A DNA stretch of 64,000 bases from Rhodanobacter sp. (GCA_004298045.1 SCRM01000005.1:1-64000); one strand, 5' to 3'. Positions 27,653 to 37,020 are shown, counted from the stretch's first letter. Notes: a model not told the origin generated them from the letters alone. A program made the numbers and translations.

Positions 27653-28816
27653 CTACGGCTCCATCCCGCCGGCCTCGGCACTGGCCGGCGGGCGTTCGGC
27701 CAGCGTGGCCTCGACGTGGAACGGCGTGCCGTTGCGCAGGCCGGAAAGGTGCACCTTGGTGCCCGGCTTGATCGCCGCTTCGCGCCGGCGCAGGTCAGCC
27801 GGGTCGCGGATGTTGGTGTCGCCGATGCGCAGCAGGATGTCGCGCGGCTGGATGCCGGCCAGCGCCGCTGGGCTGCCGGGGTAGACATCGGTCACCAGCG
27901 CGCCGCGCGCCGCCGCCGGCAGGCCGCTGTTGGCGGCCACCGGCACGAAGGTGTAATCGGCGCCCAGCCAGCCGCGCACGACGTGGCCGGTGGTGACGAT
28001 TTGGTCCAGCACCTTCTTGGCGGTGTTCACCGGGATGGCAAAACCGATGCCCTCGGCATTGGCCGCCTTGCCGATCAGGAGCGTGTTGATGCCCACCAGC
28101 CGACCTTCGGCATTGACTAGCGCACCGCCCGAATTGCCGAGGTTGATTGCCGCATCGGTCTGGATGAAGTCTTCCGCGCTCGATGTGTTGAGCTGGCGGC
28201 CGACGGCGCTGACGATGCCCATGGTCACCGTCTGGTTGAGTCCCAGCGGGTTGCCGATGGCGAGCACCACGTCGCCCGGCCGCGGCTTTTGCTCGGCAAG
28301 CTGGATCACTGGCAGGTTGCCGGCGTTGATCTTCAGCACCGCCAGATCGGTTTCCTCGTCCGAGCCGATCACCGTGGCCTTGGCGACGCGGCCATCGTAG
28401 AGCAGCACCTGGATGTCGGTAGCCTGCGAGATCACGTGGAAATTGGTCAGCACGTAGCCCTTGGAGCTCACGATCACCCCGGAGCCCAAGGTCTGCTCGC
28501 GCCGGGCGTAAGTGGTGAGCGTGCCGCCCAGGAGTTGCTGCAGGATCGGGTTGTCGTACATCTTGATCGCCCGCTCGTTGACGATCTTGTCCGCATAGAT
28601 GTTGACCACCGACGGCGCCGCGGCACCGACGGCATTGGCGTAGGACATTGGTGTCGTGCGCGCCTGCGTCGCCGCGGCCGGTGCGCCCGGCAGGCCAAGG
28701 CGATGGCGCAGCCGGTTGCCGAGGCCGGGCCAGAACAGACCGACGACAAACGCCAGCGCCAGGCCAACGACGACGCAACGGGCGAGAAAAGCGAGCGTGC
28801 CGGCGGCCGGTTTCAT
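27653..28816 (-). CDS. DegS/DegQ-like membrane-anchored serine protease
   Basis: 387 residues: one N-terminal transmembrane helix (about 10-30), a trypsin-like domain with triad H127 (TNFHVIS), D157 (ETDLAVLK) and S229 (GNSGG), and one PDZ domain (about 285-370). A single PDZ plus an anchor is the DegS layout; DegS starts sigma-E activation by cutting RseA. Whether this copy does that or general periplasmic quality control is not visible. It is divergent from petABC. Confidence 0.88.
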   Translation of the reverse strand: MKPAAGTLAFLARCVVVGLALAFVVGLFWPGLGNRLRHRLGLPGAPAAATQARTTPMSYANAVGAAAPSVVNIYADKIVNERAIKMYDNPILQQLLGGTLTTYARREQTLGSGVIVSSKGYVLTNFHVISQATDIQVLLYDGRVAKATVIGSDEETDLAVLKINAGNLPVIQLAEQKPRPGDVVLAIGNPLGLNQTVTMGIVSAVGRQLNTSSAEDFIQTDAAINLGNSGGALVNAEGRLVGINTLLIGKAANAEGIGFAIPVNTAKKVLDQIVTTGHVVRGWLGADYTFVPVAANSGLPAAARGALVTDVYPGSPAALAGIQPRDILLRIGDTNIRDPADLRRREAAIKPGTKVHLSGLRNGTPFHVEATLAERPPASAEAGGMEP

Positions 28817-28903
28817 GTCGAGCTGCAGTCCGTGACGCGAGAGCGGGCGGGTGGGATAGGCTGGCGCGCAGGCGGTCGCTGGCGGGGCGCGGCATCCGGT
28901 TTA

Positions 28904-28933
28904 TTGTAACGGCGCCGGGCGTGTCGCTAGACT
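28904..28933 (+). promoter_or_regulatory. candidate petABC promoter
   Basis: TTGTAA (4/6) and TAGACT (4/6) are 18 bases apart, with a start expected near 28940, about 70 nt before petA. The layout matches the candidate before rpsH. Confidence 0.45.
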
Positions 28934-29009
28934 AGCGCGATTTTCAAGGGTTCCGAATTCCTTCCGGGGCGCGAGCCCTTGTCTGACGTAGCCAGTACCG
29001 GAGAGCCTG

Positions 29010-29615
29010 ATGGCGAACGAAGTCGTCGATCATGGCCGCCGCCGCTTTTTGACAGCAACCACAGCCGTGGTTGGTGGCATTGGAGTCGTGTCGGCAGCTG
29101 TGCCCTTCATCAAGTCGTGGGAACCCAGTGCCCGCGCGCTGGCGGCCGGTGCGCCGGTCACGCAGTCGCTGAAGAAGATCGAGCCGGGCCAGCAGATCGT
29201 GGTGCCCTGGCGCAGCCTGCCGGTGTTCATCGTCAACCGCACGCCCGAACAGCTTGCCGCGTTGCCCAAGCAGGATGACCGCCTGGTCGACCCCAAGTCG
29301 GACGGCACCTCGTCTGGCCAGCAGCCCGAGTACGCGCAGAACGAGACCCGCTCGATCAAGCCGCAGTGGCTGGTGATGGTCGGCATCTGCACCCACCTGG
29401 GCTGCGTGCCGGATTACCACGGCGAGATGAAGCCCGAGCCGTTCGACCCGAACTGGGCCGGCGGTTACTACTGCCCGTGCCACCACTCGCGCTACGACAT
29501 TGCCGGGCGCGTATACAAGGGCGTACCTGCACCGAAAAACATGGAGATTCCCAAGTACCACTTCATTGACGACACCACGGTGCAGATCGGCGTCGGGCCG
29601 AAAGGGGAGGCGTGA
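29010..29615 (+). CDS. petA: ubiquinol-cytochrome c reductase Rieske iron-sulfur subunit
   Basis: 201 residues. A twin-arginine signal/anchor (GRRRFLTATTA) is followed by the Rieske domain with CTHLGC and CPCHHS binding the 2Fe-2S cluster. It takes electrons from ubiquinol and hands them to cytochrome c1. The stop overlaps the petB start by one base. Confidence 0.97.
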   Translation: MANEVVDHGRRRFLTATTAVVGGIGVVSAAVPFIKSWEPSARALAAGAPVTQSLKKIEPGQQIVVPWRSLPVFIVNRTPEQLAALPKQDDRLVDPKSDGTSSGQQPEYAQNETRSIKPQWLVMVGICTHLGCVPDYHGEMKPEPFDPNWAGGYYCPCHHSRYDIAGRVYKGVPAPKNMEIPKYHFIDDTTVQIGVGPKGEA

Positions 29616-30907
29616 TGTCCAAGTTTTCCGCGTGGATCGGCGAGCGGGCCCCCGGCCTTGACGCCACCTATCGCAAGCACATGACGGAGTACTACGCACC
29701 GAAGAATTTCAATCTTTGGTACTACTTCGGTTCGCTCGCATTGCTGGTGCTGATCAACCAGATCGTCACCGGCATCTTCCTCACCATGAACTACAACCCG
29801 AGCGCGGCCGGTGCCTTCGACTCGGTGCAGTACATCATGCGCGACGTGCAGTGGGGCTGGCTGATCCGCTACATGCACACCACCGGCGCCTCGTTGTTCT
29901 TCGTGGTGGTGTTCCTGCACATGTTCCGCGGCCTGCTGTACGGCTCCTACCAGAAGCCGCGCGAGCTGGTGTGGCTGCTCGGCATGCTGATTTTCCTGAC
30001 CTTGATGGCCGAAGCGTTCATGGGCTACGTGCTGCCGTGGGGCAACATGTCGTTCTGGGGCGCCAAGGTGATCGTGTCGCTGTTCGGCACGGTGCCGGTA
30101 GTGGGCAACGATCTGGTCGAGTGGATCATGGGCGATTTCCTGCCCGCCGACGCCACGCTCAACCGCTTCTTCGCGCTGCACGTGGTGGCGTTGCCGATCG
30201 TGTTGCTGCTCTTGGTGGTGCTGCACCTTGCCGCGCTGCACGAGGTGGGCTCGAACAACCCCGATGGCGTGGACGTCAAGCACGGTCCCAAGGGCAATCG
30301 CTGGAGCCCGACCGCGCCGGTCGACGGTATCCCGTTCCATCCGTACTACACGCTCAAGGATCTGGTCGGCGTCGGCGTGTTCCTGATCGTTGCCGCGTTC
30401 ATCATTTTCTTTGCACCGACTTTCGGCGGCTGGTTCCTCGAGCACGACAACTCGATCCCGGCCAACAACCTGTTGACGCCGGCGCAGATCAAGCCGGTGT
30501 GGTACTTCACCGCGTTCTACGCGATCGTGCGCATGGTGCCGTCAGCGTTCGGTACCGCGTTCTGGGGCGTGCTGGGCATGTTCGGCTCGATCGCGCTGCT
30601 GTTCGCGTTGCCGTGGATCGACGGTGGCAAGGTGCGCTCGATCCGCTACCGCGGCACTGGCTACAAGGTCGGCCTCATGGTGTTCGTCCTCTCGTTCTTC
30701 TGCCTGATGGCGCTGGGCATGGACCTGACCGACGAGTATTTCCCGCGGATCTTCGGCAGCGGCATCGACCTCACCACGTGGGACAACGTGTTCGGCCGGT
30801 TCTGGACGCTGGTGTACTTCGGGTACTTCGTGTTCTTGTGGCTGTACACGCATCTTGGCTGGGAAAAGACCAAGCCGGTTCCGGAACGGGTGACGATGCA
30901 TGACTAA
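29615..30907 (+). CDS. petB: ubiquinol-cytochrome c reductase cytochrome b
   Basis: 430 residues with eight or more transmembrane helices; the two b-heme histidine pairs lie in the second (RYMHTTGASLFFVVVFLHMF) and fourth (LHVVALPI, VLHLAALHE) helices, and the Qo-site area is represented by YVLPWGNMSFWGA. The ATG at 29615 is preferred over the GTG one codon upstream. It overlaps petC by eight bases. Confidence 0.97.
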   Translation: MSKFSAWIGERAPGLDATYRKHMTEYYAPKNFNLWYYFGSLALLVLINQIVTGIFLTMNYNPSAAGAFDSVQYIMRDVQWGWLIRYMHTTGASLFFVVVFLHMFRGLLYGSYQKPRELVWLLGMLIFLTLMAEAFMGYVLPWGNMSFWGAKVIVSLFGTVPVVGNDLVEWIMGDFLPADATLNRFFALHVVALPIVLLLLVVLHLAALHEVGSNNPDGVDVKHGPKGNRWSPTAPVDGIPFHPYYTLKDLVGVGVFLIVAAFIIFFAPTFGGWFLEHDNSIPANNLLTPAQIKPVWYFTAFYAIVRMVPSAFGTAFWGVLGMFGSIALLFALPWIDGGKVRSIRYRGTGYKVGLMVFVLSFFCLMALGMDLTDEYFPRIFGSGIDLTTWDNVFGRFWTLVYFGYFVFLWLYTHLGWEKTKPVPERVTMHD

Positions 30908-31649
30908 GCGGACGCTCTTGATGAAACGGTTTCTCCCGGCCATTGCGCTGACCTTCGGCCTGCTGCTGGGCGCCCAGCCCGCTGCCCAGGCGGAAGGGGA
31001 GGGGTTGATGTCGGCGCACGCCAGCGTGCGCGATCCGGCCTCGCTGCAGCGCGGCGCCCACTTGTTCTTCAACTACTGCGCGGGTTGCCACTCGCTCAAG
31101 TACCTGCGCTACTCGCGCATGGCCGACGATCTCGGCCTGACCGAAAAGCAGGTGATGGACAACCTCAATGTCACCGGCGCCAAGTTCCAGGAGCCGGTGG
31201 TGTCGAGCATGCCCGCGGCGGACGCCACCAAGTGGTTCGGCAAGAATCCGCCCGACCTGTCGCTGGAAGTGAGCGCGAAGGGCGCGGATTGGGTCTACAC
31301 CTACCTCAACACCTTCTATCTCGATCCGTCGACCCCGATCGGCTGGAACAACACCACCCTCAAGAATGCCGCGATGCCGTTCCCGTTGTGGGAGCTGCAG
31401 GGCGAGCAGACCGCGGTGATGAAGCCGGGCACGCACGAGGTTGAAAAACTGCAGCTCACCACGCCGGGGTCGTTGACTCCGGTCGAGTACCAGCAGGCCA
31501 CCCGTGACCTGGTGAACTTCCTCACTTACGCTTCCGAGCCGGCAGCGCTGCAGCGCCACCACTACGGCGTGTGGGTGATCCTGTTCCTTGCCTTGTTCAC
31601 CTTGCTCGCCTATTTCCTCAAGAAGGAATACTGGAAGGACGTCCACTGA
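30900..31649 (+). CDS. petC: ubiquinol-cytochrome c reductase cytochrome c1
   Basis: 249 residues: a signal sequence (MKRFLPAIALTFGLLLGAQP after seven leading residues), one heme site CAGCH followed by SLKYLRYSR, a methionine-ligand region (NAAMPFPLW) and a C-terminal anchor helix. It passes electrons from the Rieske protein to soluble cytochrome c. The ATG at 30900 overlaps petB; a second ATG at 30921 is possible. Confidence 0.96.
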   Translation: MTKRTLLMKRFLPAIALTFGLLLGAQPAAQAEGEGLMSAHASVRDPASLQRGAHLFFNYCAGCHSLKYLRYSRMADDLGLTEKQVMDNLNVTGAKFQEPVVSSMPAADATKWFGKNPPDLSLEVSAKGADWVYTYLNTFYLDPSTPIGWNNTTLKNAAMPFPLWELQGEQTAVMKPGTHEVEKLQLTTPGSLTPVEYQQATRDLVNFLTYASEPAALQRHHYGVWVILFLALFTLLAYFLKKEYWKDVH

Positions 31650-31724
31650 GTTTCAGAGGGGCGCCCACGAATGCGGCGGCGCAGGCTGCCGCGTTCGCGC
31701 AACCGCAAATGGGAAACACCGCGC

Positions 31725-32348
31725 ATGGTTCCAAGCGCTCGCTCGCGAAACGCACTTACCCTTTACACCAGCGCCGATGACATCCAGTGTCATCGGGCGC
31801 GGCTGGTGCTGGCTGCCAAGGGCGTCAGCTACGATCGCGTGATCGTGGATCCGACCAAGCCGCCCGAGGATCTGATCGACCTCAATCCCTACGCCACCAC
31901 GCCCACGCTGGTCGACCGCGACCTCACGTTGTACGACACCAACGTGGTATGTGAGTACCTGGACGAACGCTACCCCCACCCGCCGCTGATGCCGATCGAT
32001 CCGTTGTCCCGGGCACGCCTGCGGGTCGCCGCGGTGCGCATCGAGAAGGATTGGCTCGCCGAAATCGACACCATCCGCGCCGGCGGACGCGGCGCTGAGC
32101 CGGCGCGCAAGCGCTTGCGTGCGCAATTGCTGGGCGCGTTGCCGCTGTTCAAGGCCGCAAAGTTCTTTTTGAACCCCGAGATGAGCCTGCTCGATTGTCT
32201 GGTGGCGCCGGTGGTGTGGCGGTTGCCGTGGCTGGGCGTCGATCTTGGCCGCGAAGGGCACCCGGTAATGGATTACGGCGAGCGCCTGTTCCACAGCCAG
32301 GGCTTTGCGCGCAGCATGACCGAACAAGAACAGGCAATGCGACCCTGA
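31725..32348 (+). CDS. sspA: stringent starvation protein A
   Basis: 207 residues with a glutathione-transferase fold: a thioredoxin-like N-terminal half (LTLYTSADDIQCHRARLVLA) and an all-helical C-terminal half. SspA binds RNA polymerase with sigma70 and affects stationary-phase genes. The ATG at 31725 agrees with relatives; the track start adds 18 unrelated residues. It lies after petC and overlaps sspB by one base. Confidence 0.92.
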   Translation: MVPSARSRNALTLYTSADDIQCHRARLVLAAKGVSYDRVIVDPTKPPEDLIDLNPYATTPTLVDRDLTLYDTNVVCEYLDERYPHPPLMPIDPLSRARLRVAAVRIEKDWLAEIDTIRAGGRGAEPARKRLRAQLLGALPLFKAAKFFLNPEMSLLDCLVAPVVWRLPWLGVDLGREGHPVMDYGERLFHSQGFARSMTEQEQAMRP

Positions 32349-32782
32349 TGAGCGATACCCCCGCCACGATGAGTTCCAACCGCCCGTATCTGTTGCGGGC
32401 GATCTACGACTGGATCAGCGACAACGGTTTGACCCCGTATCTTTTGGTCAACGCCGGCTTCGAGGGTGTGCGCGTGCCAGCGCATGTCGTCAAGGACGGC
32501 CAGGTGGTGTTGAACATCGCCATGCGCGCGGTGGCCAACCTTGAGCTGGGCAACGACTGGGTCAACTTCTCCGCGCGGTTTTCCGGCGTGAGCCATACCG
32601 TGCATGTGCCGGTTGGCGCCGTGCTGGCGCTGTATGCGCAGGAAAACGGCCAGGGCATGATGTTTCCCGCCGAAGAGGGCGGTGAAACGCCACCACCGAC
32701 GCCACCGGCGCCCGATGACACCACCGACGGCGAAGGCGAACCGCCCAAACGCGGTGCACCGCACCTGCGTATCGTCAAATAA
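32348..32782 (+). CDS. sspB: ClpXP adaptor SspB
   Basis: 144 residues: a folded substrate-binding domain (RPYLLRAIYDWISDNGLTPY), then an acidic proline-rich linker and the basic ClpX-binding tail GAPHLRIVK. SspB delivers ssrA-tagged proteins to ClpXP. The ATG at 32348 overlaps the sspA stop; the ATG at 32369 (MSSNRPY) is an alternative. Confidence 0.94.
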   Translation: MSDTPATMSSNRPYLLRAIYDWISDNGLTPYLLVNAGFEGVRVPAHVVKDGQVVLNIAMRAVANLELGNDWVNFSARFSGVSHTVHVPVGAVLALYAQENGQGMMFPAEEGGETPPPTPPAPDDTTDGEGEPPKRGAPHLRIVK

Positions 32783-32789
32783 TCAATAC

Positions 32790-33233
32790 TCAGCGGTCGC
32801 CGGGGTCACGACGCGGGTGCAATGGGATGATGTTGTCGCGCGTCACCGGTGGCAGTGCGATGGCTGGCGGCAGGGTGATCGCCTCTCCATCGTGCCCGGC
32901 GCCAGGTTCGCCGGGGGTGGTTGCCAGCACCACGGTCGGCAGACGCAACTCGACCAGCGTGCCGGCGTGCATCCACAGCATGCCGGTGTTGCGGTCGGCG
33001 CCATCGATGCTGACTTCGAAGCCGTAGCCGCGTTCGAGGCCCAGTCGCCCATCGCGGCGACGCAACCGCCACGCATGCAGCCCCACCGTCTCGTCCAGGA
33101 GCTGCAACCCGTAGTGCTCACACTGGGAACGCGCCACGCGCGTGGCGCGCTCGCGCGCACCACTCTGCTTCAGCCAAAAGCCGACCAGCGCTGCCAACCC
33201 TAGCAGTACCAGCAGTTCGTCGAGATTGCTCAT
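32790..33233 (-). CDS. DUF3301 small membrane-anchored protein
   Basis: 147 residues: one N-terminal transmembrane helix (LDELLVLLGLAALVGFWL) followed by a soluble basic region (CEHYGLQLLDETVGLHAWRL) and a disordered tail. This matches DUF3301 of gammaproteobacteria; function unknown. The ATG at 33233 is used, as the track's extra 37 residues come from the spacer and repeat. It converges with sspB. Confidence 0.8.
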   Translation of the reverse strand: MSNLDELLVLLGLAALVGFWLKQSGARERATRVARSQCEHYGLQLLDETVGLHAWRLRRRDGRLGLERGYGFEVSIDGADRNTGMLWMHAGTLVELRLPTVVLATTPGEPGAGHDGEAITLPPAIALPPVTRDNIIPLHPRRDPGDR

Positions 33234-33282
33234 GCCAGCCAGTGTGCGGGTGGTGCAGGGTGCGTGCAAGGGTGCGTTAGAA

Positions 33283-33434
33283 GCTGGGATTGGGGATATG
33301 GGATTCGTCACAGCGCATCGCGGTGATGCATGTGTCGTGGGCATCCCCAGCGGCTACGGGTTGCTGGATTGACGCCGAGCTCGCGCGAACACGACAAGCG
33401 CCGCACGCTCTTTTTGAATCCCGAATCCCGGCTC
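33283..33434 (-). repeat. heptad repeat after nadC
   Basis: On the - strand the nadC TAA is directly followed by GAGCCGGGATTCGGGATTC and AAAAAGAGCG; about 90 bases later comes the other arm, GAATCCCATATCCCCAATCC, ending CAGC. The element occupies most of the nadC-DUF3301 spacer. Confidence 0.75.
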
Positions 33435-34292
33435 TTACCCCACCTGCAAGCGCAGCGACAGATCCACGGCGTGCACGTGTTTGGTCAGGGCGCCAACCGA
33501 GATGAAGTCGACGCCGGTGCGGGCGTATTCGGCAATGGTGGCGAGGTCGACGTTGCCGGAGACTTCCAGCGGGATACGGCCGGCGGTGAGCGCCACCGCT
33601 TCGCGCATCAGGGGTACGGTGAAGTTGTCGAGCATGATGCGTCCCGCACCGGCAGCGATGGCTTGCTGCAATTCGTCGAGATTCTCCACCTCGATTTCCA
33701 GCAGCAGTTCCGGGTGCAGGCGCCGCGCTGCGGCAATCGCCTCGGCGATGCCGCCGGCGGCGATGATGTGGTTTTCCTTGATCAGGATGGCGTCGTACAA
33801 CCCCATGCGGTGGTTGTGCCCGCCGCCGCACCGCACCGCGTATTTCTGGGCCAGGCGCAGGCCCGGCAGGGTCTTGCGGGTATCAAGCACGCGTGTGCGG
33901 GTGCCTGCCACGGCCGCGACGTAACGGCTGGTGACGGTTGCCGTGGCCGACAGCAGTTGCAGGAAATTGAGCGCGGAGCGCTCGGCGCCGACCAGTGCGC
34001 GCGCGCGGCCAGCGACATGGCAAACGATGCTGCCGGCGGCGACAGAGTCGCCGTCGTGGGCGTGCCATTCGATATGCACCGCTGGGTCGAGCCGGCGGAA
34101 GCAGGCGTCGAACCATGGTGTGCCGGCCAGCACCGCGTCGTCGCGGCAGGTGAGGGCGGCCGTTGCCGTGGCATCGATGGCCAACAAGCTCACCGTGGCG
34201 TCGCCGCTGCCGAAATCCTCGGCGAAGGCGTGTTCGACATCGGCGTTGATCGACTCGATGGCCGGCGGTGCAACAACAAGACCTGGGTTCAT
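33435..34292 (-). CDS. nadC: nicotinate-nucleotide pyrophosphorylase (carboxylating)
   Basis: 285 residues. It makes nicotinate mononucleotide from quinolinate and PRPP in de novo NAD synthesis. Diagnostic segments are LNFLQLLSATAT, LDTRKTLPGLR, CGGGHNHRMGLYDAILIKEN and EVSGNVDLATI. The ATG at 34292 overlaps the end of the DUF1631 gene (ATGA). nadA and nadB are not in the window. Confidence 0.96.
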   Translation of the reverse strand: MNPGLVVAPPAIESINADVEHAFAEDFGSGDATVSLLAIDATATAALTCRDDAVLAGTPWFDACFRRLDPAVHIEWHAHDGDSVAAGSIVCHVAGRARALVGAERSALNFLQLLSATATVTSRYVAAVAGTRTRVLDTRKTLPGLRLAQKYAVRCGGGHNHRMGLYDAILIKENHIIAAGGIAEAIAAARRLHPELLLEIEVENLDELQQAIAAGAGRIMLDNFTVPLMREAVALTAGRIPLEVSGNVDLATIAEYARTGVDFISVGALTKHVHAVDLSLRLQVG

Positions 34293-36577
34293 GCGGAAGG
34301 GGTACCCGGTGCGGCGTTTTCGTCCAGGCGCAGGCGGTTGACGATGGCACTCATTGCGCGGTCGAACAGCGCGTTGGTGGCCAGCACCTGCGCGTGCTTG
34401 CTGCCCAGCAGCACCGCCAGCTCCTGCGGTGCGTAGTCGGCAACCTTGAGGCCGCGTCGGTTGACGAACAGGTAGCGGCCGCTCATCGGGCTGATCCACG
34501 ACAGCTTGGCGCGCACCATCGGCTCGTTCGGCAGCTGGAACTCCAGCCACACGCCCGGCTGCAACGCTTCGACCTGCCGCCACTCCGGGCTGTCGGTGGC
34601 AACCGCCACCGTCTCATCGGGCAGCTCTTCGGGCGCGGGCACGGTTTCCGCGATCGGTTGGATGCTCTCCGGAATGATCGGCTGCACCGGCTTGGCCGGA
34701 TCGGCGTGGGGGGCCTCGTTGCGGATCGGTTCGCCGAGCTGCTGGCCGTACCAATCGCGCAATTGGGCGAGCAGGCGCTCGGTATCCTGCGGCTGGAAAG
34801 CGATGTTGGCGAGGCCGCCGCGCAGCGCGCGCACGATGCCGGGCAAGAGCTGCCGCAATTGGTGCCGGGCGAGTTCGTCCTTGACCGGTTGCGTGCTGGC
34901 GACGAAATCGTTGACGAAGTGCAACGCATCGCGGAACTCGGTGGAATCCTCACCCTGGCGCAAGAGCACCAGCACCAGATGGTTGGCCCATGCGCGCGTC
35001 AGCACTTCGTTGGCCAGCGGCGGCAGATGCCGGCCATCGATGCGTTCGATGATCTCGCGGGCCGCGCGGCGGCGCGCCTGATCGAGTTTTTCGCGGCCCC
35101 GCGCGGTTTCGGCGACACGCTGTTCGACGATTTCGGAGCGCCGCCGGTTGGTATCGATGAACTGCTGCCATTCGGCGAGCAGGCGGTCAAAGATGCCGAG
35201 GTCATCGTCAAAGTCGTGCAGCAGCTGATGCACGATGTGCTTGATCGTGGCGTACAGGTGGCCATCGCGATCGGAATCGTGTGACCAGCCCTTGGCCTGC
35301 TCCGCCATGGCATCCAGCAGCCGCCGTGCCGGATGCTGGCGGTGCGAGAACAGCTTGCGGTCGATGATGGCCGCCTTGAGATAGGGAATTTGCAGGCGTG
35401 CAAGCATGGCCTGCATTTCCGCCGGCAGCGTGTGGTCTTCGAGAATGAACTCGAACAGCATGCCGACCAGGTCGATGGTGTCTTCGTCGACGCTGGCCAC
35501 CTGGTTTGGGCGGCTGCCGCGCAAGGCGCCGAGCTGGGCCAGCAGTTGGTCTTTGAGCTCGGCGGCGGTGATGGTCGGGTAATCGCCCGCTTCGGCACCC
35601 GCCGGGTGCGCAACTCCGCCGGTGGCGAACTGGGTCTGCAGCAGGCTCAAGGCTCCCAGCAACTCGTTGGCGGACGGGGGCGGGCCGCTGGGTTCGGTGA
35701 CTCCCGCGGCATTTCCGCGGGCGTTGCCACGGCGAGCGACGAACAGACTGTGGAGCGTTTGCAGGATCTCGCTGGTGGCCGGGTCGATGGCTTCCTCGGC
35801 CACGGTCACCGCGGTGGCGTTGCCGGTACTCGCGCGCGTACCGGTGGCGCTTGGTTTGTGTTCGGCGTTGCCGGCATGGTGCAAATGCAGCTGCGGCAGT
35901 ACGCCGGCACGCGAAAGCTGTTCGTTGGTTTCCGCGTACAACTCTTCGAGCGCAGACAGCACGTAGCGATCGAACAACTTGTAGATCAAGAGCTTCACGC
36001 GCAGGTCGGCGTTGAGCTCCTTGAGCGCGATGCGAAACGACTGGGACAACGCCCCGGGCGCCATCGGGTTGCTGGCGTCCTCGATCTTGCGGCCTCCGCA
36101 AATGACCGACAACCGCTGGTTGACCGAGTACAGCACGCGCGCCAGACGGCTGTCGTGCTTGCTGCTCATGCTGGTGATGGCCAACGATTCCTCGAGGTCA
36201 GCATCGTCCAGCAACGACAGTTCCACCGGCAGCGAGCCGCTGCCGGCAGCGTTGGATGCGCCGTGCCCAGCCAGGTTGCCGAGCTCGCGGTTTACCCGGG
36301 CGAGGAATGCACGCTCGATGACCGGGCGCCGCTTGCGCACTTCGCGCATGCCGTCGAAGTAATGGGTTTGGGTGGCGTTGTTCTCGGCCTTTTCGGCCAG
36401 GTCGAACAACGCATCGTCGACATGCTCGAACAGGTTGGCAATGCACTGTTGCAGATGTTTGCCCGCAATGCCGCGCACGCCGTTGAGCAATTCGCCAACG
36501 CGCTCGCCGGAAGCGGCCTCGATGCGTGGCCCGAGGGGCACGATCTTGGGCTTGGAGGGTTCAAAGGCGTCGTTCAT
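34289..36577 (-). CDS. DUF1631 family protein
   Basis: 762 residues from the ATG at 36577 (MNDAFEPSKPKIVPLGPR). Most of the protein is helical, with a disordered insert about 225-300. The last 100 residues, with VWLEFQLPNEPMVRAKLSWI and RYLFVNRRGLKVA, look like a PilZ-type beta barrel. The family is common in Pseudomonas and Xanthomonas, with no firmly known role. It is translationally coupled to nadC by an ATGA overlap. Confidence 0.85.
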   Translation of the reverse strand: MNDAFEPSKPKIVPLGPRIEAASGERVGELLNGVRGIAGKHLQQCIANLFEHVDDALFDLAEKAENNATQTHYFDGMREVRKRRPVIERAFLARVNRELGNLAGHGASNAAGSGSLPVELSLLDDADLEESLAITSMSSKHDSRLARVLYSVNQRLSVICGGRKIEDASNPMAPGALSQSFRIALKELNADLRVKLLIYKLFDRYVLSALEELYAETNEQLSRAGVLPQLHLHHAGNAEHKPSATGTRASTGNATAVTVAEEAIDPATSEILQTLHSLFVARRGNARGNAAGVTEPSGPPPSANELLGALSLLQTQFATGGVAHPAGAEAGDYPTITAAELKDQLLAQLGALRGSRPNQVASVDEDTIDLVGMLFEFILEDHTLPAEMQAMLARLQIPYLKAAIIDRKLFSHRQHPARRLLDAMAEQAKGWSHDSDRDGHLYATIKHIVHQLLHDFDDDLGIFDRLLAEWQQFIDTNRRRSEIVEQRVAETARGREKLDQARRRAAREIIERIDGRHLPPLANEVLTRAWANHLVLVLLRQGEDSTEFRDALHFVNDFVASTQPVKDELARHQLRQLLPGIVRALRGGLANIAFQPQDTERLLAQLRDWYGQQLGEPIRNEAPHADPAKPVQPIIPESIQPIAETVPAPEELPDETVAVATDSPEWRQVEALQPGVWLEFQLPNEPMVRAKLSWISPMSGRYLFVNRRGLKVADYAPQELAVLLGSKHAQVLATNALFDRAMSAIVNRLRLDENAAPGTPSA

Positions 36578-36686
36578 GGCCACACCGGCAGTCTGGTTCG
36601 CAATATAGCGCAGCAAAAGTCGTGCCGCGCTTGTGGCACGAGAGCGGTACCCTCGGGTTGGCGACCGCGTACCTCGTTGGTGCGGG

Positions 36687-36959
36687 TTATGCGGCGGCTG
36701 GAAAATCGTTCAACTGTGTGGTGCCGATGCCTTCTTCGGGCAACATCACCGGAATACCGTCTTCCACCCGGTAAATTACCTTGCGATCCAGGGTGATAAG
36801 GCCTTCGTCCAGCCGCTCACGGACGGGCGTGTTGGCGGTGGTGAGCACGCCGCCAGCAGCAATGGCGGTGTTCACGGCTTCGAGCTCGGGACGCACCAGC
36901 AGGCGTACCGGCGTCTTGCTTACCGGGCAGCACAGAATATCGAGCAGGCGTTTGTCCAT
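36687..36959 (-). CDS. Trm112/YcaR-like small protein
   Basis: 90 residues beginning MDKRLLDILCCPVSKTPVRL and ending YRVEDGIPVMLPEEG, the two halves of the Trm112 (UPF0434) family. E. coli YcaR is about 60 residues; here about 25 residues are inserted between the halves. Only one adjacent cysteine pair (CC) is present, not the four-cysteine zinc site. Such proteins can act as methyltransferase partners; the role here is unknown. Divergent from purE. Confidence 0.85.
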   Translation of the reverse strand: MDKRLLDILCCPVSKTPVRLLVRPELEAVNTAIAAGGVLTTANTPVRERLDEGLITLDRKVIYRVEDGIPVMLPEEGIGTTQLNDFPAAA

Positions 36960-36991
36960 GGCGGGAAGGCGTGATCGTGCGAGAAAGCCCG

Positions 36992-36997
36992 TACAAT
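36992..36997 (+). promoter_or_regulatory. purEK -10 element
   Basis: TACAAT (5/6) lies 24-29 bases before the purE ATG in the 61-base divergent spacer. No clear -35 or PurR operator palindrome was found. Confidence 0.35.
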
Positions 36998-37020
36998 AAC
37001 GGCTTTTCGACGATGGAGCC

